A stretch of 64,000 nt of DNA from an uncultured Bacteroidaceae bacterium (GTDB taxonomy: Bacteria > Bacteroidota > Bacteroidia > Bacteroidales > Bacteroidaceae), in the NCBI GenBank assembly GCA_905236985.1, contig CAJORF010000123.1, positions 62,001-126,000 of the forward strand, written 5' to 3'. Of this stretch, positions 1 to 9,600 are shown piece by piece. The notes under the pieces are model-generated. The model ran no database searches. It had not been told where the DNA came from and saw only the letters and a program-made list of their open reading frames with translations. The translations under genes and the position numbers were made by a program. Numbering within the stretch: position 1 is the first letter of the stretch; each line of letters begins with the position of its first letter.

Positions 1-405
1 GCTCAGTCCTGTGCCAAAGAGCGCGTCGATGACGAGGTCATCGGGGTAGAGGTCGGGGAAGGTCAGCTCGGAAGTGATCTCGATGAGCGTGACGCCCTCC
101 GTTTCCTTCAGACGGTCACGGTTCACTTCGCAGTCGGGGTTCAACTGCCCTTTGACATTAAAAAGGTATGCGATGACGAGACGCCCAGCTTCAGCCAGCA
201 TACGTGCTACGGCCAGTCCGTCACCGCCGTTGCCGCCCGGGCCTGCAAAGACGATAACACGTCCCAAGTCTTCAGACCAACGGCGCATGATCTCATCAGT
301 TACGGCGCGGCTTGCGCGTTCCATCAAATCGATGGATTCGATGGGTTCATGTTCGATGGTAAAGAGGTCCAATTCGTGGAATTGTCCGCCTGTAAGTATC
401 TTCAT
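1..405 (-). CDS. nnrE: NAD(P)H-hydrate epimerase domain (YjeF_N), partial
   Basis: This is the N-terminal 135 residues of a gene that runs off the left edge of the window. The family epimerises damaged, hydrated NAD(P)H (NAD(P)HX), and in Bacteroidales it is usually fused to the ADP-dependent dehydratase NnrD. The start MKILTGGQ is followed by a segment ending ESIDLMERAS and then by the glycine-rich nucleotide motif GPGGNGGDGLAVAR at about residues 59-72. These are hallmarks of the YjeF_N fold. The reading frame is open to base 1, so the dehydratase half, if present, lies outside the window. A promoter matching the Bacteroidetes consensus sits just upstream and overlaps the divergent hpt promoter. 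The epimerase identity is well supported; the fusion is inferred. Confidence 0.9.
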   Translation of the reverse strand, partial: MKILTGGQFHELDLFTIEHEPIESIDLMERASRAVTDEIMRRWSEDLGRVIVFAGPGGNGGDGLAVARMLAEAGRLVIAYLFNVKGQLNPDCEVNRDRLKETEGVTLIEITSELTFPDLYPDDLVIDALFGTGLS

Positions 406-431
406 TTAGTGACTTTCGTAAAAATTTTCTG

Positions 432-462
432 CAAAAATACGGCAAACGTCTTGAAATACAAA
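432..462 (-). promoter_or_regulatory. Bacteroidetes-type promoter for nnrE
   Basis: On the minus strand a -33 TTTG (462-459) is followed after 19 bases by TATTTTTG (439-432), which fits the TAnnTTTG -7 consensus. The nnrE start codon lies 27 bases downstream. It interleaves with the plus-strand promoter of hpt. Confidence 0.65.
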
Positions 463-480
463 ATAAAATACCTATTTTTG
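451..480 (+). promoter_or_regulatory. Bacteroidetes-type promoter for hpt
   Basis: TTG at 451-453 and TATTTTTG at 473-480 are separated by 19 bases, a good match to the Bacteroidetes -33/-7 consensus. The hpt start codon follows about 43 bases later. It overlaps the divergent nnrE promoter almost completely. Confidence 0.65.
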
Positions 481-522
481 CAGGCGAAAAGCTAAATACA
501 GGGTCGAAAAGACATAAATAGT

Positions 523-1059
523 ATGGAAAAACTACAAGTTAAAGACAAGACTTTCGCCGTTAGCATCCCTGCGGCGGAGCTTCAGCAAGAGGTGCGGCGT
601 GTGGCTGCTGAGATCAATCGCGACTTCGAAGGCAAGGAACCGCTCTTCCTGCCCGTGCTCAACGGTGCCTTCATGTTTGCCGCCGATCTGTTGCGCGAAA
701 TCACCCTCCCTTGCGAAATCAGCTTCATCAAGCTCGCCAGTTATCAGGGCATGCAGACCTCGGGCGCAATTCGTGAAGTCATCGGTCTCGCCAAGGACAT
801 CACGGATCGTCACGTCATCATTATCGAGGACATCATTGATTCCGGCCTGACAATGGCACACATGATAGAAACGCTTCAGACCCATAACCCGGCCTCCATT
901 TCCATCTGCTCATGCCTCGTGAAACCCGCTGCCCTCAAGGTGCAGGTGCCCATCCACTACCGCTGCTTCGACATCCCCAACGACTTCATCCTTGGTTACG
1001 GACTCGACTACGACGGCTTTGGGCGCAATACGAAGGACATTTACACATTAGTCTATTAG
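523..1059 (+). CDS. hpt: Hypoxanthine phosphoribosyltransferase
   Basis: A 178-residue type I phosphoribosyltransferase that salvages hypoxanthine and guanine to IMP and GMP using PRPP in the cytoplasm. The PRPP-binding signature IIIEDIIDSGLTM lies at about residues 99-111, with the acidic pair ED preceding the loop. An earlier flexible-loop region and the C-terminal FILGYGLDYDGFGRN segment, which normally contacts the purine, are also present. Length and motif order are normal for the family. The adenylate kinase gene begins 32 bases after the stop on the same strand, so the two purine-nucleotide genes are probably co-transcribed from the promoter at 451-480. Confidence 0.95.
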   Translation: MEKLQVKDKTFAVSIPAAELQQEVRRVAAEINRDFEGKEPLFLPVLNGAFMFAADLLREITLPCEISFIKLASYQGMQTSGAIREVIGLAKDITDRHVIIIEDIIDSGLTMAHMIETLQTHNPASISICSCLVKPAALKVQVPIHYRCFDIPNDFILGYGLDYDGFGRNTKDIYTLVY

Positions 1060-1091
1060 TTCCAATTTTAAAGTTATAATTTTCAATCAAT

Positions 1092-1676
1092 ATGAAGAAT
1101 ATCATTATCTTTGGTGCTCCTGGCTCAGGAAAAGGCACTTACAGTGAAGAGATCAAGAATCATTTTAATATGGGACATATCTCCACGGGTGATGTCCTGC
1201 GTGCAGAAATCAAGAATGGTACCGAGCTCGGTAAGATCGCTCAGGGCTACATTGACAACGGTCAGCTTATCCCCGATGAGTTGATGATTGATATCCTTGC
1301 CGCCAAGTACGACAGCCTGCCCGCTGGTCAGGGTGTTATCTTCGATGGCTTCCCCCGTACCATCGCTCAGGCTGAGGCGTTGAAGAAGATGCTTGCAGAG
1401 CGCGGTCACGACCTCGGTATGATGATTGAATTGATCGTTCCTGAGGATGTCCTCATGTTCCGTCTGCTTCGTCGTGCACAGATCGAGGGACGTGCCGATG
1501 ACAATGAGGAGACCATCCGCAAGCGCTTCGCCGTCTATCACAGCCAGACCGAACCCCTCTCACGTTGGTTTGAGGCTGAGGGCATTCGTCACACCTTCGA
1601 CTGGAGCGTGCTGCTTACCAAGGAGGGCATGATCGAAGCTATCCTGGCCGAAGTTGCCAAGCAGAACGCAAAGTAA
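1092..1676 (+). CDS. adk: Adenylate kinase
   Basis: A 194-residue cytosolic enzyme that interconverts ATP + AMP and 2 ADP. The P-loop GAPGSGKGT is at residues 8-16, the AMP-binding STGDVLR at about 31-37, and the FDGFPRT motif at about 84-90. The LID region is short and has no cysteine quartet, so it is the short, zinc-free form typical of Bacteroidetes. It follows hpt by 32 bases and is followed by the inverted-repeat element at 1690-1803. Nothing looks broken. Confidence 0.96.
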   Translation: MKNIIIFGAPGSGKGTYSEEIKNHFNMGHISTGDVLRAEIKNGTELGKIAQGYIDNGQLIPDELMIDILAAKYDSLPAGQGVIFDGFPRTIAQAEALKKMLAERGHDLGMMIELIVPEDVLMFRLLRRAQIEGRADDNEETIRKRFAVYHSQTEPLSRWFEAEGIRHTFDWSVLLTKEGMIEAILAEVAKQNAK

Positions 1677-1689
1677 ATATATAATTAAC

Positions 1690-1803
1690 GGAACTTAAAT
1701 CTCCCATACATTAGAACTTAAATCTCTCATAAATCGGAACATCAATTTGACTACCTATCCGTAAAATAGATTTAGGTTTGGATTTTTGTGGGATTTAAGT
1801 TCC
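1690..1803. repeat. Intergenic element with GGAACTTAAATC inverted ends and 23-base repeats, copy 1
   Basis: The left end GGAACTTAAATCTCCCA (1690-1706) is matched by TGGGATTTAAGTTCC (1789-1803) in inverted orientation. The outer 12 bases pair perfectly. From the left end, GAACTTAAATCTC recurs at 1714, exactly 23 bases after 1691, and a degraded third unit starting GAAC follows at 1737, again 23 bases on. A second element with the same layout lies at 30797-30869. It separates adk from the DUF4831 gene and could act as a terminator, a protein-binding iteron array or a small non-autonomous mobile repeat; the sequence does not decide between these. Confidence 0.75.
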
Positions 1804-1839
1804 GTGTTCTATTATAATCATTATTTCTGTTCGTATTGT

Positions 1840-2916
1840 ATGCGCCACTTTTATTTTTCCCTTTTCATTCTTTCAATCTTCACTTTATCTGCTGCCGCGC
1901 AGACTGAGGTGGAGGTATTTCGCCCGGGCGTGACGCTTGACGGTGTCAACTACTTCCTGCCCAAGACCTCGTTCCGCATCGTCATCGTGGCTGAGAAGAC
2001 GGTTACCGTACCGGGTGAGTTTGCTCCCTACGCCGACCGTTACCTGCGTCTGAAGGATGTACCCACGGTGGAATCGACCACTTGGACGATGAAGACGCTC
2101 TCGCTCATTCCCATCGGTGTGCCTGATTCCACGAAGGCATATAATATTAAGGTGAAGAGCAAGACGTCAGCTCCGCTCGTCAGTCTTACTGATGACGGCC
2201 TCCTCATCGGCATCAATACCGAGGTATCCCCCGAGCCTGCACCCGTCCTGCCTGCTGCCGTGGCTGCTCCGAAAGCCGTCAATGGCCGCAACTTCATGAC
2301 CCACGATATTCTCGCTGCGGGCAGTACTGCAAAGATGGCACAGCTCACTGCCGAGGAGATCTATGACATCCGCGATAGTCGCAATGCCCTCATCCGTGGT
2401 GAGGCGGACAACACTCCCAAGGACGGTGCACAGCTCAAGCTCATGCTCGACAACCTCGACCAGCAACTCCACGCCCTCGAATCGCTCTTCAAGGGTCAAG
2501 AGCTCACTAGTACCGAGGTCATCACTCTCGACTACGAACCGCAGATCACAAATCCCGAGGGCGACAACCGTCAGTTGCTCTGCCGTTTCTCGCAGCGTCT
2601 CGGACTCGTCGATACCGACGACCTCAGCGGCGAACCTTTATGGCTCACCGTCAAGGCCGTAGGCTTATTGCCGCAGGCTGTCGATGACCCTGCCGTGGCT
2701 AAGAAAAAGGCCAAGTTGGAGCAGGGCGTCTATGTCAATATGCCGCAGCGTGCGCAGGTCACCATCTCCACCGCCACCCAGACGCTTCTCACCACCGAGC
2801 TTCCCATCTGCCAGCTCGGCACCACCGAAGTGCTCTCCGATGCCCTCTTCAACAAGAAGATGGAGACGCGTGTCACCCTCTTCCAGCAGACGGGTAGTGT
2901 GAAGAACCTTGAATAA
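1840..2916 (+). CDS. Exported DUF4831-type protein
   Basis: A 358-residue secreted protein. I place the start at 1840 because MRHFYFSLFILSIFTL is a clean signal peptide ending at AAAQ; the open frame extends upstream to 1786, but that would put a non-hydrophobic tail in front and overlap the repeat element. The mature protein begins with TEVEVFRPGVTLDGVNYFLP, which resembles the DUF4831 family conserved in Bacteroidales, whose function is unknown. No catalytic motif is visible. The next gene starts 19 bases after the stop, so the two exported proteins are probably in one transcript. The family name is from memory; the export signal is seen directly. Confidence 0.75.
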   Translation: MRHFYFSLFILSIFTLSAAAQTEVEVFRPGVTLDGVNYFLPKTSFRIVIVAEKTVTVPGEFAPYADRYLRLKDVPTVESTTWTMKTLSLIPIGVPDSTKAYNIKVKSKTSAPLVSLTDDGLLIGINTEVSPEPAPVLPAAVAAPKAVNGRNFMTHDILAAGSTAKMAQLTAEEIYDIRDSRNALIRGEADNTPKDGAQLKLMLDNLDQQLHALESLFKGQELTSTEVITLDYEPQITNPEGDNRQLLCRFSQRLGLVDTDDLSGEPLWLTVKAVGLLPQAVDDPAVAKKKAKLEQGVYVNMPQRAQVTISTATQTLLTTELPICQLGTTEVLSDALFNKKMETRVTLFQQTGSVKNLE

Positions 2917-2935
2917 GACGCTGACTGCCCATCAA

Positions 2936-5900
2936 ATGAAAAAGCTTGTTGTCACCACTCTTCTTGCGGCCTCTCTCCTGCCTGCCGCTGTGCGGGCTGC
3001 TGTTGAGGATCTCATCATCAATGAGATTCAGGTAGCCAATATTGACGGCTTCATCGATCCTTCCTTCAACTATGGCGGTTGGCTTGAGTTGTACAATCCC
3101 ACTGACGCTAATGTCAGCATCAGTAACGTGTATATCAGCGATGACCCCTCGAACCTCAGGAAGTTCCGTACACCTACGGGTTCTGGTACTGTGCCTGCCC
3201 ACGGCTTCAAGAATATCTGGTTTGACCACTACGACACGGGCAACAAATACAGCTCCGTCGCCTCACGTCAAGTGGATTTCAAGCTCGACTACGATGGCGG
3301 CACCATCTACATCAGCGACAATCGTGGCAACCTTCTCCTCTCACAGGACTATCCCCCTGCTGTCCAGCGGTGCAGTTATGCCCGTACGACGGACGGCGGC
3401 GGCGAGTGGGCGATGTGTGCCACGCCGACGCCTGCTGCCACCAACGAAGGCAGCACTTTTGCCGAGCATCAGCTACCCATGCCTGAAGCGGACACCGATG
3501 CCAGGGTCTTCACCTCGCCTTTCTCCTTCCATGTCACCATCCCCTCGGGGGCAACGTTGCGCTACACCACCGATGGCAGCACACCGACGCTCACCAACGG
3601 CTTGACAAGCGAGACGGGACAGTTCGAGGTGGGCAGTGCCACGGCCATCTTCCGCTTCCGTCTCTTCCAGGACGGCTATCTTCCCGGCCCTGTCCTCACG
3701 CGTACTTTTATATTTAAGGATAAGGACTACTACCTGCCCATCGTCTCCGTCGTGACGGACAATGCCAACCTCTTCGACAACAAGATTGGTGCTTATACCA
3801 TCGGCACCAACGGTATCTCGGGACTGGGCGTGACCTACAACACCAACAAGAACCGCTCATGGGAGCGCCCTGTTAATTTCGAGTACCTCGTTCCCGAGGA
3901 CGATGACGGCGGCTCGTTCCTGATGGCACTCAATCAGGAGTGCGACTTCGAGGTCTCGGGCGGTTGGAGCCGCAACCAATATGCCCCCAACGCCTCTTTC
4001 CGCCTCAAGGGTGCCAAGTACTACCTGGGTCAGAACTACCTGCCCTATGCTTTCTTCAAGGATAAGTCCTACATCAAGAGCAAGGGCGTTGTCGTGCGCA
4101 ACGGTGGCAATGACGGCTATGGCCGCATCCGTGATGCTGGCACGCATAAGATCATTCTCACCAGTGGTTTCTATGTTGACTGCCAGGAGACACAGCCTGT
4201 TCATGTCTTCATCAATGGCAAGTTCTATTTCACTTTCAACCTACGCGAACCCAACAATAAGCATCATGGCTACGCCAACTACGGTATCGATACCGACGAG
4301 ATGGATCAGTTCGAGATCAATCCTACGCTCGGTTACGAACAGAAGACTGGCGACAATCAGGCGTTCATGCAGTGGTTGAATCTTGCCACACAGTTGTCGG
4401 CAGATCCTACTAATGCCAGCCTCTACGACCAGATCTGCGAGCTCGTGGATATCGACGAATTCGCCAACTATATGGCGGCAGAGTGCTATGTGGGATGTGG
4501 CGACTGGATCACGAACTGCAACAATGTCAAGGGATATCGTGACCGCAACAATGGCAAGTTCCACCTCGTGTTCATGGACTTGGACAGCGGTTTCGGCAGC
4601 ACGAATATGCTGAGTTCACTGGCTGGCAAGCGTAGCGACTCACGTTTCAGCACGGGTAAGAACTTCCTCATCGACATCTTCTTGAATATGCTCAAGCACG
4701 AGCCCTTCAAAAAGCGTTTCATAGACGCGTTTTGCCTCGTCAACGGCAGCGTCTTCGAGGAACAGCGCAGCCGAGAAATCGTCATGGCGATGCGCGACCA
4801 ACAGATGAAGGCAATGGATTTCGAAGGCAATGGCGGCAACCTCACCAATTCGGCTAACACACTCATCAACGGCATCAACGGCAGTCGCTCCACGCGCATG
4901 AGCAACTTCCGCAGCTACTTTGGTCTGCGCAATCCCATCACCGTGGAATTGGCCAGTAATGTCGAGGGAGCTACCATCCTTGTCAACGATCAGGAAGTTC
5001 CACTCTGTAAATTCAAGGGGACGTTGCAAGCACCCATGATCCTCACCACGCAGGCACCTGCTGGCTATCGCTTTGCCTGCTGGCAGAAGGCGGGGGAGAG
5101 TTCAATGGTGCTGGCGGGAAAGGTTTTTGACATCAACAGCACTTGGTACTACTACGACCAAGGTTCCGTCCATCAAGCGAATTGGAAGGCCGAGGACTAC
5201 GACACCTCTTCCTGGCGCAGCGGTACGGCTCCCTTTGGCTATGGTAACATAGGTATTAATGGATCAACTGATTACAAGACTTCGCTCGACTATGGCTCTG
5301 ATGCCAACAACAAGCGACCGACCTATTATTTCCGCAAGACCTTTATCCTCAATAGTGCTCCTACTGCTGTCGATGCCTACGTGCTGAAGGGTTACGTCGA
5401 TGATGGTTGCGTGGTCTATATCAATGGTCATGAGGTGGGTCGTTACCTGATGGCCGACGGTGCGACCACCTACGATCAGTTCTCCACCTCCTATGCTGGT
5501 ACGACAGCAGGACAATGCGAATTCACGCTCTCCAATCAATGGCTCCACGCAGGTAAGAATATCATCGCGGTGGAGGTTCACAACACCCATGAACATTCCT
5601 CCGACATCTACTGGACGGCAGAGCTCTTGCACAACACCAAAGACACCGATGCCATCCTCTCCACCGAGCCGGAACTGGTGCTTGATAGCTATGCGGGGCA
5701 GGATCTGGGCAAGATTATCGCTACCTACGAGCCTGTGCCTGTCCATCTCATGCTCCAGGAAATCGCTACGCCTATCAAGGTCAACGAGGTCAGTGCGGGC
5801 AATGGCATCTTCGTCAATGAGTTTTTCAAACGCAACGACTGGATTGAACTCTACAACACCACCGACACTGATCTCGATGTCGCTGGCCTCTATGTCAGCG

Positions 5901-6538
5901 ATAACATCGACAACCTACAGAAATACCAGATCCCCTCTGGCTCCGCCATCAACACGATCCTCCCTGCTCACGGCCATCTCGTCCTTTGGGCCGATCATCT
6001 CGAAGCCCAGTCGCAGCTCCACACGGGCTTCAAGCTGGCCAATGGCAATGACGAGGCTGTCTGCATTTCTTCATCGGAGGAGTTCATTGCCAACAATGCG
6101 GCTTTCTTCGGGGAGCATCCAGACTGGGCTGATTTCGCCGATGCACTCATCTACAGCCCTCACGAGCCTCATCAATCCGTAGGTCGCTACCCCGACGGCT
6201 CCAACTCCTTCTACCGTATGTCCCTTCCCACGATCGGCAAGTCAAACACCACTACCTCCTACGATATCTTCACCGGCCACGACGAAGGCATCATGACCCC
6301 CACCTCCATTTCCGATCTCCTTGCCCGGAACTCCTATACTGTTCCTGAGGGTTCTCCCGAAGGTCTTAATGGTTCTCCCGAAGGTCTTAATGGTTCTCCC
6401 GAAGGTCTCAATGGTTCTCCTGAGGGTTATTTCACCCTCTCCGGCCTTTTCCTCTCCTCCCGTCGTGATCACCTCCTTCCTGGCCTCTATATCCACCGTC
6501 GCCACGATGGCGTATGTCGGAAGGTTCTTATTCAATAG
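2936..6538 (+). CDS. Secreted CotH-kinase/lamin-tail-domain protein with PEGSP repeats
   Basis: A 1200-residue surface or secreted protein. The start at 2936 is chosen because MKKLVVTTLLAASLLPAAVRA is a signal peptide. Likely domains in order: lamin-tail (about 25-130), a chitobiase-C-like beta domain with RYTTDGSTPT (about 200-260), a CotH-kinase-like domain (about 280-640, with FMDLDSGFG near 547), a beta-sandwich containing YVDDGCVVYINGHEVGR (about 740-890), and a second lamin-tail domain (about 945-1060). The C-terminus carries SPEGLNG repeats (bases 6341-6430) and then a short tail ending GLYIHRRHDGVCRKVLIQ that resembles type-IX-secretion sorting tails. CotH proteins elsewhere are atypical kinases acting on secreted proteins; activity here is not demonstrated. 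Confidence 0.8.
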   Translation: MKKLVVTTLLAASLLPAAVRAAVEDLIINEIQVANIDGFIDPSFNYGGWLELYNPTDANVSISNVYISDDPSNLRKFRTPTGSGTVPAHGFKNIWFDHYDTGNKYSSVASRQVDFKLDYDGGTIYISDNRGNLLLSQDYPPAVQRCSYARTTDGGGEWAMCATPTPAATNEGSTFAEHQLPMPEADTDARVFTSPFSFHVTIPSGATLRYTTDGSTPTLTNGLTSETGQFEVGSATAIFRFRLFQDGYLPGPVLTRTFIFKDKDYYLPIVSVVTDNANLFDNKIGAYTIGTNGISGLGVTYNTNKNRSWERPVNFEYLVPEDDDGGSFLMALNQECDFEVSGGWSRNQYAPNASFRLKGAKYYLGQNYLPYAFFKDKSYIKSKGVVVRNGGNDGYGRIRDAGTHKIILTSGFYVDCQETQPVHVFINGKFYFTFNLREPNNKHHGYANYGIDTDEMDQFEINPTLGYEQKTGDNQAFMQWLNLATQLSADPTNASLYDQICELVDIDEFANYMAAECYVGCGDWITNCNNVKGYRDRNNGKFHLVFMDLDSGFGSTNMLSSLAGKRSDSRFSTGKNFLIDIFLNMLKHEPFKKRFIDAFCLVNGSVFEEQRSREIVMAMRDQQMKAMDFEGNGGNLTNSANTLINGINGSRSTRMSNFRSYFGLRNPITVELASNVEGATILVNDQEVPLCKFKGTLQAPMILTTQAPAGYRFACWQKAGESSMVLAGKVFDINSTWYYYDQGSVHQANWKAEDYDTSSWRSGTAPFGYGNIGINGSTDYKTSLDYGSDANNKRPTYYFRKTFILNSAPTAVDAYVLKGYVDDGCVVYINGHEVGRYLMADGATTYDQFSTSYAGTTAGQCEFTLSNQWLHAGKNIIAVEVHNTHEHSSDIYWTAELLHNTKDTDAILSTEPELVLDSYAGQDLGKIIATYEPVPVHLMLQEIATPIKVNEVSAGNGIFVNEFFKRNDWIELYNTTDTDLDVAGLYVSDNIDNLQKYQIPSGSAINTILPAHGHLVLWADHLEAQSQLHTGFKLANGNDEAVCISSSEEFIANNAAFFGEHPDWADFADALIYSPHEPHQSVGRYPDGSNSFYRMSLPTIGKSNTTTSYDIFTGHDEGIMTPTSISDLLARNSYTVPEGSPEGLNGSPEGLNGSPEGLNGSPEGYFTLSGLFLSSRRDHLLPGLYIHRRHDGVCRKVLIQ
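6341..6430 (+). repeat. 21-base in-frame tandem repeat coding SPEGLNG
   Basis: Three near-identical units of GGTTCTCCCGAAGGTCTTAAT begin at 6350, 6371 and 6392, followed by a partial fourth at 6413, with GTTCCTGAG in front. They encode VPEGSPEGLN-GSPEGLN. At DNA level the first unit with its leader is nearly the same as the last unit of the repeat inside prmA (27859 onward), which suggests a shared element rather than convergence of two linkers. Confidence 0.9.
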
Positions 6539-6556
6539 GAAAAACAGTATTCTTTA

Positions 6557-6576
6557 GTCCTTTAATTTAAAAGGAC
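6557..6576. terminator. Weak hairpin between convergent genes
   Basis: GTCCTTT (6557-6563) pairs with AAAGGAC (6570-6576) around an AT-only loop, followed within a few bases by CTCTTTTT. It lies between the stops of the CotH-type gene and the M60-type gene, so it could end transcription from the left. The stem is short. Confidence 0.45.
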
Positions 6577-6611
6577 ACCTCTTTTTCCGTGAAGAAGTAA
6601 TAGTCCGTATG

Positions 6612-9600
6612 TTACTTGGTTACAAACTTCTTTCCGCCTCGGATGTAGATGGTGTTGGGTTTGAGGGTGGTGACACGGCGACCGAAGAGGTCGTATGTGG
6701 GTGTGGCGGTGAGGGTAGCGGATTGAGCGTCGATGGCAGGGGCATCGATGGCTACGACATCCTCATAGCTGTCGAGATCGCCAACGATGGTGCCGTATTC
6801 ACTCCAAGCTGATGCTTGGTAGTCGGCGAGGGCACTGGCATAGACGTGGATGGTAGGCTCGGAGGAGAAGAGGTAGGAGGAGACGGTGGGGGGAGTAAGT
6901 GCCTTGACATAGACGTGCTTGACGGATGAGTTGTAGAACACGCCCTGAGACAGCGTCTTGACCTTAGAGCCGATAATGACGCGCGTGAGTTCGTTGCAAT
7001 AGGCGAAAGCATCGCCACCGACGGAGGTGACATTATCGGGTATTTCCACTTCCTTGAGGCCTGAGTTGGAGAAAGCATTGCTAAGAATGCGGTTGATGGA
7101 CTTCGGCAAGCGGATGGCAATGAGCTGCTTGCACTGATGGAAGGCGTGATCTCCAATTCCGTTGGCTATGCTGCGGTAGTTCTCGTAGAAGGCTGATCCC
7201 GTGCTCGTCACCTTGACATCGGACATATCGATGGAGGCGAGGTTTTCGTCAGCGATGAGTTGGCGCATGCACTTGATATCGGTGCCGTTGATGCTGCCGC
7301 TGAGGGTGAGCTTGATGACATCCGAGCTGATGACATCCGCACTGAGGGAGTCGGGGAGTGTGCCTGGTTTGGTCAGGTTGACGTAGGCCGCACCTTCGCC
7401 AGCCTTGGCAATCTCATGCAGTGTGCCGTTGGCATCGATGGAGAAGAAGGCGAAGTCGTTGCCGATATTGGAGGGGATGCAGAAGTTGCAGGCGTTGGAA
7501 GCGTATCTCATCTTGTTCTCAGCATCGAGCATGATGAAGCCCACGCCTCCCTCGCCTTCCATCGCGTAGAGCGAGTCGGCTTGAAGGTAGGTGTAGCTGC
7601 CTGCCGTGGTGGTTTCGGGAAGGTAGGAGGTGAACTGTCCGATGTCTCCGCACTGTCCTACACGGTCTGAGTCGCGGCGTTTGTTGCCTGCGGTGGTGAG
7701 GAAATCGGTAGTAAGGACATAGTCGGCGCGATCCTCAATGAAGAGGATGGTGCGGTTCTTGGCATACTGTTGGATGGAGGAGAGTGTGCGGGTGATGTCT
7801 GACTGGCGAGCTGTCAGCGTATGTGCGCCGTAGTCATCTATCGCCCTATTGGTGAAGGGTATAAAGAAGCCGTAGGCGGTGAAGAAGTCGGTGAGATCTT
7901 CCTGTGCCACTTCGCAGACCTTGCGCACGAATTTCAATCCGCTGTTGTTGTTGTTTGTGGACCACAGCTTGACAGGATCTTCGCGCAGGGCCTTGAAGAG
8001 TGACGGATAGAAGGACGTGTTCTTCTGTGCGAGGTGGTAGTAGAGATAGAGCTGCCAATACATCCGCAGCTGGCTGTTGACATCGCGGAAATAGAATGGT
8101 TCGTTGCGCGCAAACTCATCCATGACGGAGGTGAGCGGCGAACCGACAGAGGTGACGAGGCCATCGAGGTAGCGGATGTAGTTGGAGAAGAGATTGTTGG
8201 AGCCTTCAGTGCCACCTTCGAGGTTGATGGCTCCTTGGTTGTTGTGGCCGTTCTCATGGGCTGAACACCAGTCGTCCATCTCGTAGCGACTGACGTCGAA
8301 TGAGTTGCGGATACATTCTACGGAATTGTAGCACGTGCGATAGGGGGTGGAGTTGGCATAACCCGCATCGGCAGAAGTACCCTCGATGGCGAAACAGGGA
8401 TTGTTGTAGAACGTCGGGAAGATATCTTCGCCGCCTGTGAGATAGTAAGGTGCTCTGGCACGCTCGCCCGAATACACGGCGTGTGTATAGCCCATCAGAT
8501 CCTTTTGCCATACGGCCAAGCTGTCAAACCAGTTGATGCTCTTGTCAATGGTGTTAGGCCATACCGTCCTGTACGTCGTGCGCTTGAAGTTGAACAGAGC
8601 GTGCTGACTCTTGATGGTGAAGAGGTCGTGCTTGGCAGCGTTGCGCAGGGCTTTGTAGTCGGCATCGCTATGGCGCGCGACGTCATAGTAGCCGTTGACC
8701 GCACCGCCCTCGATGTGAATTTTGATGTCGGGCCACTGGTCGAGTGTCTTGGTCATCGACTGAGTGTCGGCAGTGTAGAGAATGTAGTAGAGGGCATTTT
8801 TGAGACCATCGACGATATTCAAGCCTTTCTTTAACTTTGTACCTGTCTTTGCGTTTGTTATCAGATTGTTATCAAGACAGCCTGCGATGTAAAGTGTAGC
8901 GTCTTCGGGAATGTCATCATCCACAAAGACATAGATTGGATCGGGCGAATCGGAGTAGATGCCCGTGGGATTGCCCATATAAGAACCACCGGTGCTTTTC
9001 ATCTTATTGTTCCAATAGGTAGCATCGCTGTAAGCGTTGTAGTCGTGGATGCGGAAGTCTTTCTCGTAAGCAGCCCAGCTGTCGTTTTTGAGCTTTAAGG
9101 CGATGCTGACCATGAAATCGGGCATTCCCGCTGTGGTGAATGCTTCGGTCAACGCATCGTCGCTCATGGCTATGTATTCTGCTTTGAGCTGCGTGCAGGC
9201 AGCATCCTCGAAGAACGTAGCGCACTGGTTATTCACGACATCGGTCGGGTCTGCTTCCTTGGGGTGAGTGTCTTCCAGGTTGCCACGCAGCGTGAACTGC
9301 TTCCAGTCTGATTCTTTGTAGTCGGCCAGCGCGTCAGAATAGACATGCACGGTGGGAGAGCCGCTGAAGAGATAAGCCGGAACATTTGGGGGGGACATCG
9401 GTTTCACGTAGGCGTTGCGGACGGCGGAGCTATAGAAAACACCTTGATCCATCCTCGACACGCGGCTGCCGATAACTACTTTGACGAGCGACGTGCAATA
9501 GGCAAAGGCATCGCCTCCGAGGTATGAGACGCTGTTGGGGATATCAATCTCCTTCAGACCAGAACTGGAGAAGGCAGTGGAGAGGATGGAGGTGACGCTC

